DNA from: Solenopsis invicta | Taxonomy: Eukaryota; Arthropoda; Insecta; Hymenoptera; Formicidae | Assembly (NCBI RefSeq): GCF_016802725.1 | Contig: NC_052673.1 | Location: forward strand, 4,946,037-5,010,036 | Direction: 5' to 3' | DNA length: 64,000 bases | Shown: piece after piece, positions 24,801 through 36,800 of the stretch | Layout: each line of letters opens with the position of its first letter | Position numbering within the stretch: position 1 is the stretch's first letter | Notes under the pieces: generated by a model | The model's database searches: none | Seen by the model: only the letters and a program-made list of their open reading frames with translations | What the model was told of the DNA's origin: nothing | Program-made: the position numbers and the translations under genes

Positions 24801-27800
24801 AAAATTTAAATAAGTTTCTCTTATAAATTGCTTGCAAATTTGTTTAAACAATAATAATCGTGTTAATAATATTAGCTTATTTTATGTTTCCTAAAATTGT
24901 TTTGTTTATATTTTTCCTTTCATATTTTCCTAATACTGCTGTTTGAAACATAAAATCGCTGTGCAGTGTTAACTAGTACAACTCCGTGAAACAATAAGTA
25001 CAAAATCTTCAATAACAATGTTGACAAATGTTTCATGAATCTTTTCTTTACACAGATATTTCATGAATAATTTTTTAAATATTTTAAGATAGGAAAAAAC
25101 GTTGGATGCAACAAATCCACGTATACACTAATAGTCCCAAAAAGCAGAGTAAGAGCAATCAATTCCAGCCTTTTAATTTTATAAACCTTATTATTAAATA
25201 CATAAAAAATATATTTATTACTTATTGTTATTTATTGTATAATTTAACTCCTACGGGGCCGTGTCTGACCCCATAGGAGTTAAGTATACAATACAAATTA
25301 CTACTTACTGTATCAATCGTAAGACTCAATTTCATAAAAGCTCTTTTTCGGATTACATTGCAAAAACATTAATTATTATAAACTGTATTATATAAACTGC
25401 TATACCATCTATAAAAAATACTTTCTAATTCGTATTCATGTTTTTAAAGTTTATTTTTAACTTTTATTTTAAAAAATAACATTCAAAACAAAATGGTATG
25501 CTAGTTTGGTGATTTTCTCTTTTACACGCACACATACACACAGACCTTATTATAAAAAAAAACATCGTTATATTTTTCTATTTGGAAAAAACCTATGCTG
25601 TTTATATCTTTTTCATTTTACTATGGAAGGAATTCGGGAAGGTTAAAGATAGTTAAGATAGGGTTAGGCGCGGGGACAGATAAGACTCACACTGATTCGC
25701 GGACTGACCCTGAAAGACGTTGTATGGTTCATTTTCATGGACGTCTAGTGCGGCCGCGCGGATTCTACCCTGTTTGAGCGCCGCGGCCAGCGCGTCATCA
25801 TCCACTAAACCACCTCGCGCTGTATTGACTAAAAATGCTCCCGGTCTCATCTAAAACAAATGTGATGTGATTTTTTGTAATATAACTACAAATAATATTA
25901 TTGTATTATTAAAACTACAATAACAAAAACTTATAATTACTTAATATGATCATTGATTTTTATTACAATTAAAAAATTAATAAATCTTAAATATATTATA
26001 TTTATTAAAATAAAATTTTTTTTAATATACAGCTTATACCAAATTGCTCAAAATTCACGCATTCAGGTATGGTACTTCATTCATCAAAGGTATGTACAAG
26101 ATCAACATAAATAAGAATAATATTTAAGAACTTTACTACTATGCGGTCTGCCACACCTAAGCATGCGTATTTCGAACAGTTTATAAAATTACAAATATTT
26201 TTTATAAATTTTAATATACCTGTTTAATAGTATATTCATTTATTAAATGATGATTGTGTTCATTCAAGGTACAGTGCAGAGATACACAATCTGATTGGAA
26301 CAGCAAATCCTGAAACAAAACAATCTTTTTTAGTGCAGTTTTAAAATAAAATTTTATTGTATTTTTTTTATGTTCCTTAAACATACCGGATCCGGAAAAT
26401 TACGAAACACATTTTCCGGCCTGGTTGTTTCCACTCGTCTTTGAGAAGCTATAATTTTGGTTCCAATCAATATTTTTCAACTTTTTAAAATAAAAGTTTA
26501 GAATTTCGAAAATGTGACTACACAATCGACATTGCCAATAAATGATTTATTGCAAAGTTATAAAATTATTGAGCAAAAATTATTGAGCAAAAATGAAAAA
26601 AATTGTCAAAAATTCACCTTTTTTTAAATTTTTGCACCAAAAAACTTTTAAAAACTTTATGACATTTTAAAGCTAAAGAGTAATAATTGCAAAAAAAATT
26701 ATAGTATTATTATTCCTTTTACAAAGTATAATTATGTAACAAGAAGAATATAAAGTATTTTTTATTAACTCAAGGTGTCTAAAATTAAAAATTAGTGTGT
26801 TTCATGATATATATATTTCGGATTCCGCGCAGAAGCCCCCTTCTCCACAGCACTATATAATAGTATTCTAACTTTAGACAGAGCATATGCGAGTAACAAG
26901 TGAACGGACCTGTTCAAACGTGTTTTGCCCAGTTTTTTCTTTTTACTCACAAGAGATTACTTACAAAAAAAGTTACACTCACACACAATATGGGTCCCAC
27001 AGACCTTAAAAAAACTTTGCTACCGTACTGTTCGGACTCTAGTTGACCAATAAAATTTGTCAACCATATCAATCAAAACAGAAGATTTCACTCCCCCCCC
27101 TCCCCCCAGTGGTCCAAACCGCCTATCTCATTCCGTCTTCATACAGCAAGCGTTCAAAATTTTATTCTATTATGGCGTCTCCTAGACACTATAATATGTT
27201 TAAAGATTAATCATACAATCACAAAAAAAGCAACTTAAATTTTGAATTAAATGAACAAAAGCTCTGGGGACGTAAATCAAAATATAAATAGATGCCGAGA
27301 GAGCCAACGCTAGATGTTCGTGTGTAATTAATACATGTATTGACAATCAATTATTACAAATACAGATGTTTCGATCCTACGATTTGGATCATTTTCGATA
27401 TAACGTTACAAATGTATTGTTAGATCTCATCTACTCGAGTGTGATGTCTGCAGTAATTAAACACGATAGCGGTACAAATGCCTGATATATCCAAAGCCAG
27501 TGCCATAAAAAAAGATTTTAAACAGTCATAACAACACTGTGCGTTGTTTAACCAGTAAAAGTCAGCAGACAGAATAACAGAGATGTGTAAAGAACAATAG
27601 ATTTCAGAATACATAAATTTTGAATATTAAAGGCATTGTGTACAATATGCAACAACCGAGGGGAAATTCACAGCCGGCATTGGTGTACAAAATTTCGGCA
27701 GTGGACTGCCGAAAAAAGTAAGCAGTGATCTATAATATTGACGGCATTGTCGTCAGTGGTTGGGGAGTGGTGAGCTCACTTCAGAGTCGGTTTTTCGATC

Positions 27801-30800
27801 ATGGGGTTGAGCACAAAAATTTTTGAATACTTCGGGAAAGCTTTAGAATTCTTGTGCAGGCATTGGCGTATGATAATGGGCACGCGGTAGTGTTCATAAT
27901 TGCATGGCATTGCCTTAATTTTAATATAGGATTGACGGCATTGTAGGCATTGACTAACAATAAGCATTGTCGGCAGTGTACAAAAATGTCGGCAGTGTTT
28001 TACAGCAATGCCAAAAATCGGCATTGGTGTACAAAATTTTGGGTTGTGAATTCCCCCTCGGCAACAACACTCTATTTATCAAATATTTACAAAATATTGA
28101 TTAGTATCAAATAATTAGTATTATTTGAATAGTTTATCAACAGTTATCAAAATATTTGAAAAATGTTTTTATCTTAGATTAAATACATAATATCATAAAA
28201 ATATTAATAAAATATTATATTTATTTTTTATTTAACATAAATATTGTATAAAATTAATTAAACAATATTAATAAATATTAATGAATATTTATTGTTCATA
28301 AATATTGTTTAGTAAGCAAGTGTATCTGCTTGAGTATATTAGGTTGTTCGGAAAGTAATTTCTCTCTCTCTCTCTCTCTCTTTTAATGAAAATGAAAGAC
28401 AATTTTCTTATCTCTCTAGTAAATAAATATTTTATTGAATTATATATTATCCATTCTGGACCAATATCTTTTGCCATCCTTCTTGCAGTAGCATGATTCC
28501 ACGCTCATAAAATTTTTGTTTTTTCCTGGTAAAAAACTGATCCCGATGATTTTTGACTTCCTCATTTAAAGTAAAGGTTTTACCGTCTAAAAAATTTTGT
28601 AAAAACCGGAACAAATAATAAGGAGAATATGGTGGGTACGGCAATATATCCCATCCAAGCTTTTGACGAGTTACCAAAACTTGTATGAGGTCTCGCATTA
28701 TCTTGATCAATTCTGGCCTTTTCTGTTTAAGTAAATCATTCAATTTGTCCAGCTGATGACAGTACACTTCAGATTTGATCGTAGTCCGGTAGAAGCTCCA
28801 AAAAAAAACCGATTTTTTTGTGAAATCCCACCAAATAGATAGCATCACCTTTTTTTTTATAAATATCGGCTTTCGAAGTGCTTTGAGCTGATTCATCTTT
28901 TTTGCTCTATAATCTCTTGCGTTTAACATTGTTGTAGACAACTCATTTCTCGGCCCCAGTGATGATGCGCTTCAAAAATGGATCATTTTCTTGACGTTTG
29001 AGAAGCAAATCACAGACGTCAACGCGACAGCACAGATTTCTTTCCGTAAGAACATGAGGAACCCATATGTCGAACTTTGAGATTAAACCTAAGCGTTTCA
29101 AAATGATCATGAATGGTCAAATTCGATAAACCTAACCTCTCAGCGATCTCGCAAGTTGCTATTCGCCGGTTTGCATCAATTATGCAGCTTAAATGTGAAG
29201 TTGCCCTTTGTTGGGAAAAAACAAAATTACTTTCCAAACCCAATATTTGCTTTGTAACAGTTGTATGTGAAATAGGAAGGGTGAGACAGGAAGGGGACAA
29301 ATATGCAATATAGTTTTTAAAGTACATGCTTGAAATTGTTGGAAATAAGTGATACATACTTATTTTTACTTATACTCGATTAATTGCAAGAATATACCCA
29401 GCGCGAATAAAAATTCGTCCATTTCGCGCATGTTTCCCTACAAAAAAAGAACGCTTCCCGCTCTCGCACATATACTTGGTTCTTTACAGCAGGTAGCATA
29501 AAAGCATCGACTTGGTATATCGATATTAATTTCTGAAATGCTACATATTGAAGAATAATCTAACAGATTAAAATTAATAAAATACAAAGAGTGCCTAGCT
29601 CAAATAAATCAATCAAAAATTATAAAAATAAAAATTTTTCTATAAGCTACCGCAATTGTTCGTGCGTACAAATAATAAAATCTGTTAATTGACAATAATA
29701 TTCAAACATTTCGATCTATTAGATCCTTCTTAGTGAAACGCATAATTTACAGCCGTAAAATAAAGTTTTTTGCCTCCTCCCACCTCAAGTAAGCTCAAAA
29801 TAAGTCAAACGTTCGGAAATTGTGTTCATCATATTAAAAAAACGGAAGGCAGGTAATTCGAGTAGTGAGACAACGAGCTCATAACGGTGTAAAGACAAAA
29901 TATAAATTAATTTCTTGCTGTAAACTGAGTACACATGCACACATGCACGCGCGCGCGCGCGCGCGCACGCACGCACGCACGCACATACATATATATATAT
30001 ATACACACACATATTCAAAGATTTTGCAGTTTTTAAATATAATTTTATGTATGCTTTCTCACACGGAATGTAGGAAGATCTAGATTCAAATCCTGACTAA
30101 GGTAATATTTTTCGCAAAAGATTTTTTTCTTTTTTCCGGGTAAAAATTTTAGAGATGCTACTAGTTAGCATCGGTAATATTAAATTGATTTTCATTTTAA
30201 TTTTGTAATAAAGACTATTCTAATTCATTTGAAAAGCTGTGTTTGAAACCGAAAATAACGGCGCACAGTTCGAAAGAATTGGAAAGCAAAATCATATATG
30301 AAATATTTCACCAAGATCTTACCACGACTGTGATAAGATACGCGCGCTTGCACACAAGCATATTGCAGCAAACATATTTACACACAAAACATTTTCACAT
30401 GTAAACAAAAAATATTGCAAAGGCTAATGAGAGTCAGCACTGTTATCAGTGCGTACAAGAAAAAGTTTATTCTGTATTGTTAATTTACAAATATATGAAC
30501 GTTTTGACTCTCTTTCAAGTTTTGACATTCTCAAACTTGAGAATGACTCCAAAGAGAGTCAAAAGACGTTCATATGTTTGTAAATTGACAATACAGAATA
30601 AACTTTTTCTTGTACGCACTGATAACAGCGCTGACTCTCATTAGCCTTTGCAATATTTTTTGTTTAAATCTGGAGTCTCATTAAATTGTAAATTGCATTT
30701 TTACATGTGTAAATAAATAATATATTATCTGAAATTTCAAGATTTTTATAAGCCTTTGTCTAGTGAAATAATTGATGCTGAACGTTAAAGTCATCAATTG

Positions 30801-33800
30801 AATGATTTGACCACTAAAATTGAGGAGAAAAGATTATTTACTGAGCAAGCAAGTCCGAAAGTCATTTGTTGCACGACAACGCTAATTGTAAGCCACATGT
30901 TGCTCGGATTATTCAAGAAATTATCATTGACAAGGTTACCACAATGAAAAAGAATTTTAAAATTCTTCCCAAACTTTTCCATGTTTTCCAGATAATATTG
31001 GAGAATTTTTCGTGATCAATCTGTACTCTCTTTTTTATCTGTACACTAAAAGCGAATTATTATATCTATTTGCTGCTCCTAAAAACATTTATTTAATCTC
31101 TCATCAAATCACAAAACAATGAGTGATTCATTGATTCAACTTTTCATGAAAATATATTGCTGGGCCATAATTAATAATGTATACTTTAGCGCAATCACCA
31201 AGCTTCACAACTGATGCAATTTTATTGTATTGGGTCATTTAAAAAGTATCCGCGGTTTTTTGTTCAATTTTTGACATCAAAATTTCCAGAACAAAATCGA
31301 ACAAACCACTCCTGCGTCCTGCGTTCACTTACAGCATCAGCACCGTAAACCCCACAAATTTTTCTGCATGTTTGTGCTGCGTTTTTGCCTTTTTTGTAGT
31401 AAAAAAGCGTCACATAACGTATTTCTTCAGAAATTTCACTCATTTTCAAACTAATATAACTTTTGACACAATTGATGAATTACCAAACTTTGTTTACAAA
31501 AAATATAACCTAAAATGTCATCTTTCAAACACACGTTTGTTTGATACAATCGGATTAGTGTTGCCCGATATAGTATGACCATCAACATCTAGTGGCAAAA
31601 AACTGCGAATACTTTTTAAATAACCCAATAGTAAAGACACCAAATAATCTCGACCCGATCAACTTCATTCTTTAATATTTATTTAATCCATGGTATATTA
31701 ATGTATCGCAAATTAATGTCTCAGCTTAATAATTTTGTTTGTATTAGAAGTAAATTCTCTGGGCATTAAAATGGTTTTTCCCAAGACAAATTTCATTTAG
31801 CTCATCTGAATTCCTTAAAATATTTTTTCTAAACAGAGAATTGTGACCAATACCAAGCTCTTTAAAATATAAAGTAAATAACCGAGTTTTATAAAATTTC
31901 TCTTAGATGCATACAACCCTTTCTTTGTTTTTTTTTTCCTTAAAGATGACTCATCAAAACCGCTTTTCCCAAGTAACTCAAATTAATCTCCTTGCACCAC
32001 AAGACAATAAACAAAATTTCTTCTTTGAATTTCTTAACACAACTAAATAGAATCTTGTAAACCAATCATCTTAAATCTGATATTTATTATTTACCATTAC
32101 CATGTCCAACTCAATGTCGCATTCATCAATTTGCATTCTTACAAGGGACATGTCATGGGTATCCGACGCCGACTTAATTCTCCTTGAAATATGTTGTTAA
32201 GCACAAAAATCTAAGAGACCCGTATTTTTTTTATATGTGCGTAATCTCATGTTTAGGAGATGAGACACCCCTTTGAAAAAAGAAAAACAGTATTTCTCTT
32301 TCGGGGCAAATATCGTCAAAAGTGTAAGATAGAAAAAAAATTCTTTCAACAAAAGTTATACGGTTGAAAAAGTAGTTTAAAGTTGTAAAAAAAAATTTTT
32401 TTTGTTTAACAAAACCCCACCACCCAAAGCTTTTTTCAAATTTTTTAAATTTTATTATACATTGTTAAATTTGAAAAAAAATATCCTTTAATGTAGAGAA
32501 AAAAAATTTTTTAATTCTTATAACTAGAAAAAGATAAAAAGTAAGTTGAACTGAGATCAAAGTTAATCTGCGTTGGTAGAAATAGGCATGAAAGAGTTAA
32601 CCCTTTGCATCACAATGTAATCCTGAGAACTACACTTACTGTCCAAGGTTATTTTATCAATAAATCAATTGTTTCACGTATTCCATTAGCATGTTTGGTA
32701 TTGCTGTATTACTAAAGGTTTCCTCTAAGTAATAAAATAAGTTTCAGAATATTTTAAATAAATAATTTTTTGTTAATAAATATATATCGAAAAATTGCCA
32801 TTTTTACAGATTAAATTTGTATAAAATGTTACCCTATAACCTATACCTCAAAATCACTATTTGCGAGTTTTTGAGGTCACTGATTACGAATCCGATGTCA
32901 AAAATTCAAAATTTTAAATGACGAATATACAGGGTGCGGCGCCAAAATCCGGACAAAATTCAATTTAAAATTTCCGCCGTTCTATACTATTAGCAGATAT
33001 CGCAATTGGCGTTCCAATAGCTTAACGCATGTACTAAACCGTCATAACTTTCAAAACAGCGGCAATGTCGAAACCAAGTGCGGAGTATAATCGAAGAGCC
33101 GCAATTATCAAAAGTGTTCGCGCTGGGCGCTCGGCGACAGAAATTATTCAATTCTACGGGTACCCGAGATCGACTGTGTATAATGTCATCGCAAAGTACA
33201 ATGAGTCGGAGAAGTCCAACGAAGGTTTTGCAACACCGGTGAGGTGCAAAATTGGTTGTCGGAAAACGTCGACATGTTTTGGTCGAAAGAATTCTGGCCT
33301 CCCAACAGTTCTGATTTAAATCCTTTAGACTCCTATGTATGGAGCGTAATTGAAAGAGTCACGAACAAGTTCAGACATCCAAACGTCGCATCATTGAGAG
33401 CCGCTATTAAAGCGACATTCGCCGATATGGACCGTGACACATTAAAGCGCGCTTGCGCATGCTTTAAACAGAGATTGGAGGCGGTCATTCAAGCAAACGG
33501 AAGATATATTGAGTTAAATGTCTTCTTTATGGCCTTAGAAACAACGTGGTTAAAAAAATTTTGTAAACCTTTTCGTTTTTGCAATAAAAAATATGTTTGG
33601 AAAAAATGTATAAATGTGTCCGGATTTTGTCGCCGCACCCTGTAATATGGCAGACAAAAATATCAAAATCAACTAGATTCGCTTGAAATTTGTTATTTAG
33701 GAGTTTTTGAGGTCGCTGATTACAAATTCGATGTTAAAAATTCACATTTCAAAATGGCTGATACAAATTCCATTGAAACATCAAAATTTTGAACACTTAC

Positions 33801-36800
33801 CTCTACGAATGGCAAGTAAAAGACATTGTGCTCACTTTAGCACAAAAGCTAAGCAAAAATTTGCATACTGGATTTGCAAATCCTGCAAAATACATCTTTG
33901 TTTGAATTCAGTAAATAATTGCTTTCTACGTTATCATTCATAATACGATTTATTTTACATCATAAAATTTTAGTTTCAAATATATTTTACAATATGTACA
34001 ATAACATTGAAAGATAAAAAATACATTATAATAAAAATAACAAATAAATAATAATACAATAAGAAAATATAAAAATACAAAAATGCATTTACAAAGTTGC
34101 AGTTTTTTTAGATATATCCATCAAGTTAGCTCCTCCATTATAAGTTTCATATTTTTGACTCCAGATTTGTAATTTGCGATATCAAAAATCCCCATGTAGC
34201 CATTTTCAAGCAAATTCGATTAATTTTGAAAATTCCATCCACCATAATAGCTCAGCCATTTTAAATTTTATACTTTTAATATCGGATTTGTAATCAGCAA
34301 CCTCGAAAACCCCTAAATAGCAAATTTCAAGCAAATTCAGTTGATTTTGATAGTTTTGTCTGCTATTTTGAATCCGTCATTTTAAATTTTATATTTTTCA
34401 CAGCGTACTCATACTCAGCAAGTCCAAAACCCGCATACCAAATTTCATATTATGTTGATTAAAAAAAAAAGTGACGCAAAGAGTTAAAGTACAATCAGTT
34501 ATAGATGTAGCAATATCAATTATGCTATTCTTTCTTCTCGGAGAAAATATTTTCTTACAAAACTTTTTAATATATGCATAATAAAAAGTTTGCAGAATTA
34601 AATTTTGTATTTTGGCTTTTAAAAATTTATATTAAAAAAATATAAACTGTCCTTATATGATTACATTCAAGTGCAGTTCTAATAGTCGTTCTAATAGTGC
34701 AGCTCTAATGATCCCTGTTAAGAGAATGCTAAAGTAACAGAAGAACTTCCTCGACGTCGGTCCTACAGATCACTGCAGATTATTTTTCGAGCAAGACCAG
34801 GCTATTGCTTTTTGTCCATTGCATAGATCTGTCTTTGTTTTTTGATTATTTCGCCATTTGCGAAAAGTCCTATCAACTACTGTTGGGCTCCATATTGCTC
34901 TGTTTATGACAGTTCAGCTTCGCTGAGCGAAATATGCGCGTGGTAAAAGCACATTAGCGTATCTTTTTTGTTCAATTCAATCGTAATTTTGCAAGATCAG
35001 TGCATGTTTTCTGAAGGGTGCTCTACTATCATTTTGTACGCACGAGCTACACAACTTCTGTATTAAGGTAAAGTTAACCTCAGGTGACGGCTATTCGAGT
35101 GAATTTTTAATGATTTATTAAATTTTTGTTCAATTTTCTTATAAAATTGACCTGAGCACCCTTTCTTTTTACGCGTATTTCAATTCTAAAAAAAGTTTTT
35201 GTGATTCTGTAAAACCAATCCAAAGATATTTAATGCACTGTAAATGTCGGTAATTCGTGGTACTTTAGCATCTTCTTAAGGTGGTTTTTCTTCTTGGAAA
35301 ATTAATATTTCTTCACTGTTTTTAGATCTCTTTCTTACATTGTTGGTAAAACTTACATAGAACTGGATTTGCATTTTAAGTTCTCAAAATTTTTAATAAA
35401 CAAAAATACATAATCGTGCAAAGTGCACTAATTAAGTGCACATTAATTAAAATTCTTATATTTCTATTTATTAAAAAGTTTAAGACCTAAAATACAAAAT
35501 CTGATTCTAGCTTTCCTAGCAATATAAGAAAAAAAAAAACTTAGTCGTTACTTTTACACTAATTGTGAAAAAAAATTTCTTTAAATAAAATATGAATAAA
35601 AAAACTAATCCCAGTGGAGGAAAAATACTCTCTTTATAAAAGTCTAATAATAATTAAGAACTAAACAACGACTGTCAAATTATGTTATACAAAAGTATAA
35701 ATGTTACCCAAATAAATCATAAACGATAATTTAATCAAAGCTTTGGATCTTAATGATACGTAGTGCATTTTAAGTTAATGTATAAATTAACTAATTAAAC
35801 AAAATTCCGTAATGAGACTTAATGTGTCAGATCTAAACTTCTGCCTGTTAAAATTGTGTCAAGCAGTACAATTGTGAGACAAAAACACAGAAGTTAAAGA
35901 GAAATAAAATATAAATAAATAAAAAAAAAATAAACAGAAAAATAAATAGAACAACGATATGTCAAGAAATAAAACAAATATATATAAATAAAATTAAAGG
36001 AAGACTAATTAAACAGCCTGTCAATCAGTAAAGCAAAAAACTATTAATTTGTCAAAAATTGAGAAGATGTAATGTAGACCAAATTAAAAGAATTGCTCTT
36101 TTGTAATATTATTCGCTTTTTTGTTTAAAAATGCGTTTGTAAAATAACATTTTCAGACATATATTTATTGTATTAAAAATAAATTCTGTTAAACAATCAT
36201 TGTCTAAGAAGGTGTTAACTATAAACTCTCAATGTTCTTTTTGCAAACACAACTTTTAAATAATATAATTTGACAGTCGTTTAGTTCTTAATTGTACTCA
36301 TTTATTGGGAGAGTATTTCTCTTTCGCTAGAATTAGTTTATTCTTATCCATAACCACTTTAGACATACTAATTCACTAATGACTCAATCGACATAGACTA
36401 AGGATGAGTGAACGTAAGCATGAATATTTTGGCAATATTGTTACGCTGAGGCTGACTCCAAGGTAAATCAAAACATTCGTATTTTTAATTTCATTGATGT
36501 TACGTTAGTAACAATAGTTTTGCATTAAAAAAAAATTGTATTATGCATTAATAATCGCACTCAATAAGCCCGTTTCATATATTACTATTTTTGAATTCTT
36601 GAGAGTCCTTTTGTATTTTTATTAAAAAGAAAAATACATTGTTTTGTAACCATATATTTTGAAGCAAGCATTTGGTTTCTTTGTTTAAGTAAAAATATAT
36701 ACTTTTAAGTAAATGGACATATTACCCCAAGTATATAATTTTATATTATTACAATTTATACATTTAAATAATTTTACAGTAATATTATTACAATAATAAT

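Larger units (their letters stand above)
21721..25708 (-). other. CtBP: CtBP intron between coding exons 5 and 6
   Basis: About 4 kb. Contains an AT microsatellite (21840-21890), a degenerate mariner (22146-23437) and a GT-rich low-complexity stretch (24536-24607). The remainder is AT-rich and unassigned. A 15-base motif CTCCTACGGGGCCGT at 25250 and its near inverse at 25273 form a small hairpin. Confidence 0.8.
32850..34470. repeat. Degenerate ~120-bp repeat units in two opposite orientations
   Basis: Units built on GAGTTTTTGAGGTCGCTGAT and ATTTCAAAATGGCTGA occur at 32868-32928 plus 33643-33690 (interrupted by the Tc1-like insertion) and at 33700-33790. At 34117-34470 at least three inverted units recur, marked by TTTGTAATTTGCGA (34167), TTTGTAATCAGCAACC (34288) and ATACTCAGCAAGTCC (34410), spaced about 120 bp. 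No coding meaning seen. Confidence 0.7.

Noticed and set aside
27649..28068. CRISPR-like array because of recurring short words
   Set aside because: Words are 7-8 bases, irregularly spaced and degenerate, inside a eukaryotic transposon with TSD.
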